Notes under the pieces: model-generated | The model's input: the letters and a program-made list of their open reading frames with translations, nothing else | Databases searched by the model: none | What the model was told of the DNA's origin: nothing | Origin: Litoditis marina | Lineage: Eukaryota; Nematoda; Chromadorea; Rhabditida; Rhabditidae | Length of the DNA: 64,000 nucleotides | Assembly (NCBI GenBank): GCA_964036275.1 | Contig: OZ038437.1 | Span: 11,215,960 to 11,279,959, forward strand | Direction: 5' to 3' | Shown: piece by piece, positions 49,906 to 62,629 of the stretch | How the letters are laid out: each line of letters begins with the position of its first letter | Position numbering within the stretch: position 1 is the stretch's first letter | Translations under genes and position numbers: made by a program

Positions 49906-50060
49906 AAACTGGATCGATAGCGCAGTGGCTAGCGAGCGCGATTGGGGGCTAGCCGACGCGGGTTCGAGTCCCGTCCACGACGGTGTTGGAGAGAAAAGGG
50001 TGCGCGACTGGTGATAGGGTGGATAGGGCAAGACGAAAAATACGGTTGTGGTATATACTG
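49906..50060 (+). repeat. tRNA-like element between Frizzled and sym-2
   Basis: TAGCGCAGTGGCTAGCGAGC (D-arm/A box) and GGGTTCGAGTCCC (T-arm/B box) are spaced as in a tRNA. The flanking seven bases do not form an acceptor stem, and the anticodon arm is irregular. It is probably the head of a SINE-like repeat. Confidence 0.5.
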
Positions 50061-50209
50061 ACTGACTAAAATGCAAGAAAACTATTTCGATATAATAATA
50101 ATTTGATCGTTTTAGAGTGACATTTTGCCGTACAACATGGGCATTTCGTCTATTCACGTGCTTTTACGTGAAAAACACGTGAAACCAGACTTTACCAATT
50201 TGTGAGCCG

Positions 50210-50215
50210 TTTATT
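50210..50215 (-). terminator. Candidate poly(A) signal for sym-2
   Basis: AATAAA on the minus strand, about 245 bases past the stop. It is the nearest canonical signal seen downstream. Confidence 0.35.
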
Positions 50216-50457
50216 TAGCTGCTCTGTGCGCAATTTGATTGTATTCGACAAAAACAATAAAAGTAGTCATACAAACAGAATAAAACTCTACAAAAAATAA
50301 TGGGGGGGGGGTCAACAACAGATTGAATATATATGTAAAACACGTTTGTACGAATTATGAACAACGCAAATGCATCGGGTTACAAGCATGGTGTTTCTAC
50401 GTGAATCACGTGTAACTAGGTGTCACGTGTGATAACGTTTCACGTGTTTTCACGTGA

Positions 50458-53400
50458 TTACGACTGAATGACGGTGTAGATTGGTTGATGAGCCATCGGT
50501 TGATGCATTGACATTGGCAGAGGAGCCTGCATGTACTGGGCGTCCATGGGCATCTGGAACATATCGAGTTTTAGATTGAAAAATTATAGATTTTGTTATG
50601 TTGGAGAACTATCGACTAGATAAACTAGAGGTGTTTTTTGCTAGTTCGTACGTGAGAAACGTGAGAAATCTCGTAAAAACTTCAGTCATCAAACCGGAAG
50701 TTCTATTCGAACTACGAAATCGATCATAATGTACATGATATATCAGGTGAACAACAAAGAAACGAGTAAAATTTGTTGATCTGACCACTTTTTTCATCTA
50801 CTGAGTGTCAATTGCCATCACTGCTACAACTGGTGGGTTGGTATATTTTGCTTTTTGCATTGAGAAGCAATGGTATTGCAGGAGAACTAACCATTTTGTA
50901 CACGTTTTCTCTTTTTTCTCACGTTTTTCACGTTTGTCACGTCAAATCCTACTGGAAATATTTTAAAACTTACCACTTTGTTCATGTACTGGGGGTCAAT
51001 AGCAATCACAGGTGGGTCAGAGGGAGCCCGCGAGCGAAGTGTCACAATGGCCTCTCCCGGCTGGACGCCGTTGGCGATACAGGTGAAGACTACCTGAAGA
51101 GAAAAAGGTGCTCGAAGAATTAAGTAAATGTTTTATGGATCAATTGACCTAATGGTATTTCTACTAACTTCACCTGAAGTAAGTAAGTTGAACGAAAAAC
51201 AATGGAGAGAAATTCAAAAACCACTCGCTATACGAGTAAGCATTTGTGTGATAATGTACAAATAAACCTTTTAGAAATATAAGATTGGATAATTGACCAA
51301 TTTTCGGACTATCAAATGTGACTTGAATGTAAACACTTACATTTTCCACAACGACGTTTTCGGTCTGGAATTGGGCAATGAGTTCGGCGACGCCAACGTT
51401 GGGTGCGATACCGTAGACAATGTACTGCTGGAGCTGAAACTGATCGATATTGTTGGAAATTTCGAAAACGTATTTTCAAATATTAAGATTTGAGTAGTAT
51501 TTACCCAAACCACGACGTCTCAACTTCATGAATCGTGTTCCAAATGTGACTTTTGAAGCTGTTAGGTCAAGAAGTACCACTCCACATTAGTGTAAGTCAC
51601 GCGAAGTCTGGTGGGTTTGTTTCTCACGTGTAAACACTCGTTTCTTGACAATATAGATTTTTATTTTTCAACCTACCTGTCCGGGCAGCATCATATTTGG
51701 TGACACGGGAGGTGAGGGATAGGGCCAGAACACGGGCGCGTTCATGGGAGGAGCCATCATCTGCGGCATGCCTGGAAAATTATCGATTGGTTTTTCAGGA
51801 AAAAAAAACATTATGATACTCCTGGAGCAGATTAGTGAAACATTTCTATTCTGAACTCTTTTCGAATGCACAGCGCAAAAATAACTACCTCATCCCATCA
51901 AAAAGACTGAGAGCAACCTAACTGATTGCGCTAGGCGAAACTAACAGAAGAGCAGCAGATGAGAGTGAGTATATCGAGAGTATTACTAAAATCAATTTTA
52001 CATTATTAATGATACTAAAACTTTACCTGGAACAAACTGCGGTCGCTGGGGCATTATGAGAGGAGGTGTTGGCACTATTTTTTTTTGCGTTTTACGGAAA
52101 ACTTGTTGGTAAATTATTGTATGAACTAGTTTGTGTATATTTTCAGTATTAATTTCACAATAATAATAAAGGCGATTATGTACAAAATGTACCTGGCACG
52201 AACTGCGGTCGCTGAGGCATGATGAGAGGAGGAGGTGGTACTGTAGCCGGAGCGGCGGTGGGGGCCATCACCAGATGCATGTCGTCCGGAGAACATTGGA
52301 ACACCTGAGAAGAATAAAACTAGTCTACTCGCGACAGAACACGTGACATTCAGCATAATAATAATGATAATTATAACTTTTTACGGCAACTATTTCAACC
52401 GTGTGTTACTTTATTCGTACAATTACAACATTGATCACATTGTAGTATCCGTAGAGAGAGGGGTCCGTAGAAAGAAACTAGGCATGGTTGAGCTTTATTA
52501 CCAGCTCATGCGGTCCGCCATGAAGATACCGCGCCGAGCGGGATCGAACCATGGTGTTTTGAGTGCTAGCGCGCACACAACCAGTCGACCACTCGGCCCA
52601 TGGTTAGTTAGAACGACCTGCGTAATTTCGAATTCTCCATGATATCTTCTATGTACACGTGGTGGTCAGTATAGAAGTAGCAGACATAAACATGTTGTTT
52701 CTAGTCATTGTTGTCTAATTCAATACGGCATTTTTCTAACTGCCCATACGTTTTCAACAATCAGTGTGCACCCCCTCCAAGCAACGGATGTCCAGCATAC
52801 CTCGATACATCTCTGTTTTTTTGCCAATAAATACTACTTCACATGCACCTTCTACGTTAATTCAGGAGGCTATTTAGTTGATTTATGAAAAACATCATTA
52901 TTTTTATCAATAAAATTATTAGAACTACATCTAACCTCAATATATCTCTGTTTCTTGCCGATAACCATAAATTTGTTGTGGGCGCCGGCGGCTGCGGCAG
53001 CGGCCGACTGTTCGCATTTCATCTGGATGAAACACTCGCCCGAGGGATGACCTGGAAGAGGAAAATCAATAAATAGAATGAAATAGAGGCTGAATCTGTA
53101 CGCATGTTAAAATAAATCACTATTTGCTTGATTTATACTTGGTAACTACAGAAACACTCTTCTTCAAAGGCAAAGAAGCCTCAATTTCGCTGGGAATGAC
53201 AAAGTTTTGTGTGCATTTGCATTATGGATTAGATTCATTCGTGATTTAACACGTGATTTCCACATAGTATGTGGCACTTCAAATGGGTGAATGGAGGGAA
53301 AAATTGAAGAAAAAGGGTATGTTTACCCTGTTATGCGCACATAATATTACATGTAATTGAGCATATAGCATTGTGCAATCAAGTAATACTAATGGAAAGG

Positions 53401-56243
53401 TTTAATGAAAATAACATATTTGTTTGTGAACTCACCCTGACTATTGAAGACCATGTGAACGCCTTGGAACTGGATGTTGCGCGCATGCTCTCCGAGGAAT
53501 TCAACGACCTAAAAAACATTCAATAACTAAAATATTCAAAAACTAGTTTATATTTATAAGAAATAGAGATATTTCTATTGTGAACTATCTGGCTTAGCAC
53601 GGAAGTCTTTTATAACTACTACCTATCATACTCTTATTGCCGGTTGAGAACTACAGCTTCATCATCATATTTTGATTCCAAAAAACATTAGAACAAGTTT
53701 TTTCCTCTTTTTCTACAAGCGAGTTCTTTAGTTTACACGAAAAAATGCATTACCTGTGCCACTCTGGCCTCGTACGAAAGTAATCAATAACTAATAACTA
53801 CAATTAGTTTATTCATATGTAATAAAACTTTTCAAACTTTATGCTCATGACGAAAATTGTTACCTGTGCGACTCTAGCTTCATAGGGAAGTCCGCGAAGT
53901 CTGACACAGTCGCGTCGGCCTGCCGAGGGACTGGAAGGCTCGCCGGATCGTTTGACGACCTAAAGATATCGATTATTATAACAATATCAATAATTTTACT
54001 AATAATATTGATAGAAAGGTTGGTTTCGATAGTTTACAAATCGATTACAGGTGATTTAGAAATTGTATCGAGTTTTGAGACTAAATTTTCAATAAATGGC
54101 GTGAACGACCTGAATTTCTCGATATAACAATAACAGTAATATCAATTATGATAATGATATTATAAGGTCGGTTTTGATAGTTTAATCGATTACAGGTGGT
54201 TTGAGAGAAAAGTATTGATTTTGGAATTTCAAATGAAGGGCGTGATCTTTTGACGGCCTAGATATATTTATTATCATGATTACTGATTATTGAGTAATAA
54301 AACTCAAACTATCCATCTCGGACTTTCGACGAGCTCAAACAGACGTTTTGAAAATCTCAAAATTTGTGAGCCTTTTCTCACTTCTCTGACTGGAGTGTTG
54401 TCGCTTCATTCAATAATTCGGAATCACAGTTCCATCCATTATCGAAACTAGTTTGATGCAAATTTTGAATGTCTACTTCTACTTCTCCGTGTCACAAAGT
54501 TACGTTGTCAGTGGGTAGTGTCAGCGTGATTAGTATAGTTAGAACGTTCATTTATCTTAATAAGAATGATTGCTAAACAAAGTCCAAATAGTTCACGTAC
54601 AACCAATTTAATTCTCTATTTTTGTGTAAAATGAAAGTCCCCCATCGGTGCGAAACTTTCCTTATCTAGAACATGGGGCTGCTTTTTTGTCATTGACCCC
54701 CAAAAAGTCGCTGAAATTGACCTAGTTTCCCCTAACTATTCGAGATTAGCGCAGAAGCAAGTGAACTGTAAGTTTCCAGCTACAGATTTTCGGGTTTAGC
54801 ATAGATAAGTAGATGGAACTATTTGACAAATTGTTCTCAGTGATGTTTTGAAATTAAAACAGATGCAAATAAAATATTGAGTTCGGTTAAACTCTAAGCT
54901 ATTCCTAGAATCAGCCTATCCGGTGAAAAATTTCAGTAGTTTCACATCTAGGTACCTTTTCGGTGCACGCGCGGTACAAAAAGTACTGGAATGGGATTAG
55001 GGTTGTTAGAATTGGAATTGGAATTGGAATTGGAATTGATAGAATTGAGATAATCATCCTAAAGAATTGCAATTCCAATTCTTTTGTATGTCGAAAACAG
55101 TTGGAATTGCAATTCCAATTCTTTTGTATGTCAAACAAATTCTGGAATTGCAATTCCAATTCTTTCGTATATCAGAACAACTGGAATTGGAATTGGAATT
55201 GACTTGATTTTCTCCCAGAATATTCAGAATTTATTTACAATTCCATGCTAATTTTCCTTGTTCATTACTAAATTACCATTGTTCCTTATGTCTCTTGTTC
55301 AATGGAACCAAAGTGAACATTGTTTATCTTCGTATTTTGAAGAAAAAAAACTGACATGAAGTTGGGAACACAGTCAATTCTAATCAATTCTAATCAATTC
55401 CAATCAATTCCCATCAATTCCGATGGAATTGGAATTGAAAATCTGAGATTTCCAGTTGTTAATCAGAATTGGAATTGGAATTGAGTGGTTTTGAGAATTG
55501 CAAAAGAATTGGAAATGGAATTGAGTGGTTTTCTAGAATGGAAAAAAAGAATTGGGATTGGAATTGAGTGGTTTTTGAGAAACGAAAAAAAATTGGAATT
55601 GGAATTGACTTGGTTTTTGGAATTGATTAACAACCCTAAATGGGATGCGTAAAGTTCCAAATAACAGTGGATGTAATCAGTTTTAAAACCCTCAAAAACT
55701 TTACACATTGCTAGCGCTGACATTGCTGACAACTCTCACTTTCAAATCACGCTCACCTTTGTAAAATACAGCATTATCCCATGAAAGATTGTGAATACAG
55801 CTTTGAGCGTTCAAAACGCCACTGGATATTCCTATTGATACCAAAATGAATCTCGATCAACTAATATTGAATAGAATATACGCAGTTCAATTGAATGTTC
55901 AATATTGAATATATGCTCTTTTAGGGCAGAAGCTCTTTGTTGGAAGCGCGTAGCAACAGCATGCCTACGCACCAAAACGACACGCATATATTACATTTAG
56001 GGTGGGAGCGAAATTGATCGTAAAGTGTAAAAAGATATTATACAACATTATATTTTTTATAATTCAGCTAACAAATTTTTCTTCGAAAACGGTATTTTCT
56101 TTTCCCGTCTAGATAATTTGCCTACAATGATCGTATAACCATATAGTTTCCATTACTATCAATGAGAAATGTGTGTTATATTGAATAGCAGAGCGTATCA
56201 AGGCAAACAGCTATTCAGCCTCACTATGGTTCCTCGAAAGGAA

Positions 56244-56290
<47 letters not shown>

Positions 56291-58124
56291 GAGAGAGAGA
56301 ATGAGAGAAAGAGAGAGAAAGATAGAGAAAGAGAAGGAGAGCTTGAGAGAGAAACGTGAATGTCGAGTTCGTTTTCTTATTAGTTTCGGTTTTTGTTTCA
56401 CTAGTCATCCGAAACACAAAACGCTCATTCTTCTTTTTCCAAAGTACAAGTCATGTTGAGAGTTTGTATGTAACTTAGCAACTGTTTTTACATTTTAGAA
56501 ACTTTCCCTTGACTCAATTCGTAACATCTCCAACATTTAACAATGTGTCTTTCTAATGATTGGCAGGGACTTGAACTACCGATAATGTCAAAACAGACAG
56601 TTTAGAGTGACAGAAAAAAACTTGTGACGGGCTGATAAAGAACAAAAGCGGTAATGTGGCTACTAATTTGGACACGATGTCAAAATGAAGTTGCGTGAAA
56701 ACTTGCTTCCAAGTATTCTGACATGATGAAAAACTATTTGGAAATTCCATTCGCAGTCTGCTCAAGATCGCACGCAAAATGTAGAAACTCTACAAAATTA
56801 ATGAGTACTGTGGGATGAATGCAAAGTCACGTGTGGAACGTATTCAGGTTGGAACATTTGGCTCTTTCAGATCCACGTGACTTGCTAGTTATATTACTTG
56901 AAGAAGGACGAATATGTGGTTCAATCGCAACGCTTCAGTCCTTTAACTGCAATACATTTTTCAGTTGCAGTTTAAAGGACCGTTGAGACGGGATTGGTCC
57001 ATAAATAGGTACTCGAGCAACCGGCTGCACGTTGGCGCTGTGTTTGTAGTTTGGTTTATCTTGTATAGAGATCAAACTACGATACACATTTGATAACATC
57101 TAGAAACAGTATGCGTACCTGTTGTACTTCGGCGCTGGTGCTTCGGAACAGTTCGATGTATCGATTCCCGATAGTTTGTCTGTGTTTGGCCAAAGCGCGT
57201 TGACCGCTCTCCTCGTCCGCGAATTGAACGAAAGCATCACCTGGAAATAAAAAAAAACTAGTTCATTGATTTTTGAGAAATTTTCCCGAAAACATCTAAA
57301 ACTCAAATTCTCCTTGAACTTTCAATAAAGTTAGACTTAAGAATTAATTGAAACCATTGGATGTGACTGGGTACAGTAATCAAACTCCGTTATATGAACT
57401 TCGTCAAGTAACTCTCATCCTGGTTGCCAATTTTGTGTCACCGTTATCAATGTGAGTTGCGTACCGACACCAGAACCAACGTTCAATCATATTACGGTTG
57501 CGGAATTAATTTTGGGTTACGGTAATCATTGCGTACCGGTAGGGCGTCCGTCGCTGCGCGTCACGAACAGGACCTGGTCCATCATCTCACAGCTGTTCGG
57601 CTCTCGACTGAAGAACTCGCGCTGAAAAAGAGAATAAAAAAGGGTACTGTAGGGGAAAAAGTACGCAATGTGGATGAAAAAGTACGCAATGGAGACAATA
57701 GGTGCTTTGAGGGCGAACTTGCCTAGTATTTGGTCATAATAAAACAATACTTTAAGAGAAACTCTAAAATCATTTAAGACTAGTTCAGTATCATTCTTGT
57801 TCTAGCTGAAGACCACTTCTTATTGATGAGTTTTCCTCTCGACAAACACTGTTACTGCATTCCTATCTCATGATGTAAGGTATTTCACTAAAAATACAGT
57901 GGTTTTTCTGTTTCAAATAAGAATTCGGTTCTGCAGAATACAATGACTCATTGAACACTCGTGCAAACCTGGTCTTTGTGCAGAAATTACATAATTCATG
58001 GGGGTCCGCTTCTTATATGCAAAATTGAAATAGAAAGAGTGCGAGAATGAACGAGTGACAAGAAAAAGAAGAAAAAGAAGCGAGAAAGAGAACAGAGAGA
58101 AAGAGATAGGAAGAGAGAGAGAAA

Positions 58125-58210
<86 letters not shown>

Positions 58211-58425
58211 AAGCGAGATAAAAAGGAAAAGAGAGAGAGAGCAAGATAAAAGGGAAAAGAGAGAGAGAGAGAGAGGGAGAGGGAGAGAGAGAGAAAGGTA
58301 GGGGGTCAGCTTCTTATATGCAGATTGGTTTGAATGAGTCTAATCGATAAGCAAAATGCAAAGGCATCGGGTGCGAATTGTATGAAAACATAGGAGGAAA
58401 AAGGCGCGAGAAAGAAAGAGAGAGC

Positions 58426-58457
<32 letters not shown>

Positions 58458-58595
58458 AAGAGAGATAGAGAGTTAAAAGAGAGAGAGAGAGAGGGGAGAT
58501 GGAGAGAGATTTATCCCCATTTAGTCATTTTCTCATTGTCATTTTTGTGTTCATTCGCTGCTATCTCATTTGCTGAAAGAGATAGAAAGAGGTAG

Positions 58596-58649
<54 letters not shown>

Positions 58650-61600
58650 AGAGAAAGAGAAAGAGAGAGAGAGAGATAAAGAGAAGAAGAAGAGAAGATA
58701 GAGAGAGAGGTAGAGAAGCAGAGAAAGAGATTCAACCCCTTCTAGTCATTTTCTCATTGTTGTCTCCCGTATTTACCCCTACTATCTCCCTTGCTGAAGA
58801 TGCAATATACCCAGACTGTGCCGGCATCATTTCACAAATTTATCATTCAAATAACTGATTAAATTCTCCATAATCCTGTCAAAACATTGTAAACAAAAGC
58901 AAACTTTGAGTTTTGATTGTAAACAGGTTTTTGGTGGCCGGAAATAGTCTTTGAACTCTGATGATCAAAGGTTTCGGTAGTTTTTCTTCTAAAGTTAGGT
59001 TCACATTAACTTTTTTTTAGAAGATACTCAGAGAAATCCCATGAGAAACTGATGAGAACCTGATATACTGTTAGTCACTTACAGAGTCACGTGAAACATG
59101 TTAAACACAGCAGAACTCAGAAACGTGCAATGAAAGTGCACGATTTCTCATTAGAATGTTAATTTTACGTGACTATTCAATTGACTTCTAGTATGAGAAG
59201 ATCTCATGAGAGTTTCGTATAACCTTCCCAGTAGAGTGCTCCCATATTCATATAGTCTTTTTTATTCCTACTGAGACTCCTACAACAGGATTTCGAAACT
59301 AGCAAACTGTTTTTCACACTTACATTTGATCGGAAGGATTTTCGTACCTCATTCTCTATCTCAGGTGGAGTATATATATATGAGAGAATTTTCGATGAAC
59401 TAAATTTTCAGCTTCACAACAGCCTTCGGAATGTTTGTAAGATTACTGTAGGAGTCTCAGTAGGAGTGGTGGGAACTATATATCTGCACCTCTCTACTTC
59501 TCTTGATCTCTCGCAACTGTCCTAGAGTACTTACGCATAAAAGCTCGTAGAGTAGCAGATTGGGAAAAAGGCCGGGAGGTTCAAGAGTAAAGCTGTAAAG
59601 CCTTGGATCTATTACCAATTCTCTTAGCGAGAGGTTCTCATGGGTACTGCAACTGTTTTCGAAGATATTTGATACATCCGCACCACTTGCCCCTTTTTTG
59701 ATTCCCCAACTATACTATAACTACCTATCACCCACTCTCATGGGCTGGATGAGTTACTCTCATGAGATTCCCCGTTTATAGGATTACAGGGTTTGTTCTC
59801 TTCAAATCTAGCTGTGTTTGTAGTTTGATATAGTAGTAATTGATACATCTACACCAATTTTCTCTTTTCAATCCTCCCAACTATGCTAGATCTATAAACA
59901 ATTTGAAAACAATGTATTCATTCCTTCTTTATGACTTTTCATGAGAAGCTTGAACTGTGCTCATGAGTTGATCTCATGAGTTATCCTACTGTTGTATACG
60001 ATGTTTGATACATCTACGCCAATTTTCCCTTTTCAATCCCCCCAACTATACTAGATCTATAAGCAATTTGAAAACAATTTATTCATCGTTATCTTGCTTC
60101 TTTATGACTTCTCATGAGAAGCGTGAGCTGTGCTCATGAGTTGATCTCATGAGTTATCCTACTGTTTTATACGATATTTGATACATCTACACCACTTTTC
60201 CTATTTCAATCCCCCCAACTATACTAGATCTATCACCAATTTGAAAACGATTTATACACCCGAAATTCCCACGCGCGGCAGTGAACTGGATACATTATAT
60301 ATGGTTTAGTGCGTAATCTTTTGGAACTGTGAAACTTCCGAATGACAATAAAAACGAAACGGTTAAAAAAATACCAATTCGAGAAATGATATACTTTTAG
60401 TACGTTTTTAGGATTCCCTTTTCAACGGGTTGAAAACGTAATCTTTTTAAACTGTGGAATTCCCGAGTTAAAATGTTCTTTGAGTTACAGAACAGGTTCG
60501 TATTGACTTTTTCTCAATATTTTTTTTCCATGAAACTTCCAACACATACAGTTTTTATGTATATTCTGTTTATATAATCTTCAGCAGTACAGTCTCGTGC
60601 CCATATAGTTCTATATCGGGCGCTTGACAGGTGTCCAAATTTGATGGCGCTTTGCATAGTGGGAAGGGCAACTGAACAAACCAACGGTGATTGAGCGTGG
60701 TCAACAGTTTTTCTAGCCGTACTTAGGTTCAAAATAGAGTTGTTTGGATAACCTAAGTCTTATCTATGGAATCTATGGGACTCGGAGTACTGTATCTTTG
60801 GAAAAGTTCTGTGTAAGAAGAGAGTTGTCTACCAAAACACGTGTTGGTTTGGCTACCCAGGTTAGCGGTTGGATTGTTTAGACAGTTTGAAAATGGAGTT
60901 GTTTGCATAACCTCAACCTAAGCACTATACTATGAAGAACGGTAACTAGAAGTTTTTACTGTGTAGTTGGGTAGTTTTCATTGTGTACTTTATAGTGGGA
61001 AGCGAGGGCAACATGTTTAGCGTGGAGCGTGGCCTACAAAAAGGTTCGGTTTGGGTGCTCAGGTTAGTAGTTGGACTGTCTGGATATTCCTAACCATAGA
61101 TAACCTGAGCCTTATCGAAATTCCTCTGAGTACTAAAAACTGCAACTATTTACTGGGTAGTTTGGCGTAATGGAAAGGGCAGTCGAACAAACGAACGACG
61201 ATTGAGCGTGGTAAACAATTGTTTGGCCGTACTTGGGTTAGGTTGAAAATGGAGTTGTCTGGATAAACTCAATCTTATCGATGTGACTAGGGATACTGTA
61301 ACTGTCAATAAGTTCTGTGTCAGGCTCAAAATAAAGTTGATAACCTCCACACCGTATCGACGCAACTTGGACTAATGTAGCTACAACTTTTCACTGAAAA
61401 AACTAACGCAGTTAGAACAGAAAATTTGTTCTCAAATATTTTTTTCATGGGAAATGAAGGAAAAACAGTGTTCTCATATAGATCAAAATGTTTTGTATAC
61501 TACAGACCTACAGTTCATTCTAGAACTATGCTCATTCCAAATCGTACATTGGGTTTAGCTAGAGCCCATCCATCTGTCACAAACATGCGCACGCTGTGGA

Positions 61601-62167
61601 AGTGACATTCATTTAATATGACATTAAATTGTGATAATATAAAACTCAATTAAAGAAAATCTAAACATAGAACTTCCTGGTCAATGTTGTGACAATTAGG
61701 CATAGTTCGATTCTTGATAATTTCATTATTTTAACCAGAAAACACAGGTTGATGAACTTCTTCAGGGTTGTTAGTGCCAGATTCTGAGTTAATTATGTCC
61801 TAGTTGGCTCTAGTTTTGTAAAAGTTTTGTAGAAAAAAAAAACACATTTTTCATGCATATTGATTTTTCCCGTATATAACTAACATTATGTATTGTGAGC
61901 ATCTTTACAATAAATTTTAAAATAGTAGGTTTCAAAACTTTACTTTCGCTATCAGATTCTCAGTATGTAGCTGGCTCTAGTTTTGTAAAAGTTTTGTAGA
62001 AAAAACCACATTTTTCATGCTTATTGATTTTTCCCGTATATAACTAACATTATGTATTGTGGGCATCGTGAACGGCTTGTTACTAATGGCTATATACGTG
62101 GCACATGCAGTGCCGATTTTTCGGAACGAATCGAGAATGAATAAAAAGTCTCTAGAAACACTTTGTG

Positions 62168-62232
<65 letters not shown>

Positions 62233-62573
62233 AAGAGAGATGAGGTTTTTGGTTTCTCCTGAAATTTAATATAAAACTCTTCTAAACATAACTTGTGATA
62301 CAACAATATTGAGTTTGTTCTCAGTTTTACTCAAACTCGAACAGTGTAGGAGTGTTTCTGAGTTTGAGAATAATTCCGTACTGCGTGATATATTTAGGTT
62401 CTTCGTGTTTTCAAAATCGGCAACATTCGAATTTTGAATTAGTATGGCAATATTGAAAAATGTTGCCCATGTGCGTAATCACTGTATTGCGCATGCGGAG
62501 TGAGTAATACGGTCTGGCATTATAATCAATGAAATGACTTGTAAGGAGGGGGACAATAGAGAGAGGGAGGGGG

Positions 62574-62629
<56 letters not shown>

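Noticed and set aside
49906..49985. tRNA gene
   Set aside because: A and B boxes are good, but no seven-base acceptor stem pairs and the anticodon arm is irregular.
49693..50157. 154-codon minus-strand open frame
   Set aside because: Overlaps the tRNA-like repeat and AT-rich DNA; the composition is not coding-like, and convergent gene ends lie on both sides.
52525..52612. tRNA-Ser/Leu gene on the minus strand
   Set aside because: Promoter boxes are present without a matching acceptor stem; treated as a tRNA-derived repeat.
54911..55159. 82-codon open frame with repeated NWNCNSN and ELQFQ words
   Set aside because: Direct translation of the AATTGGAATT repeat array.
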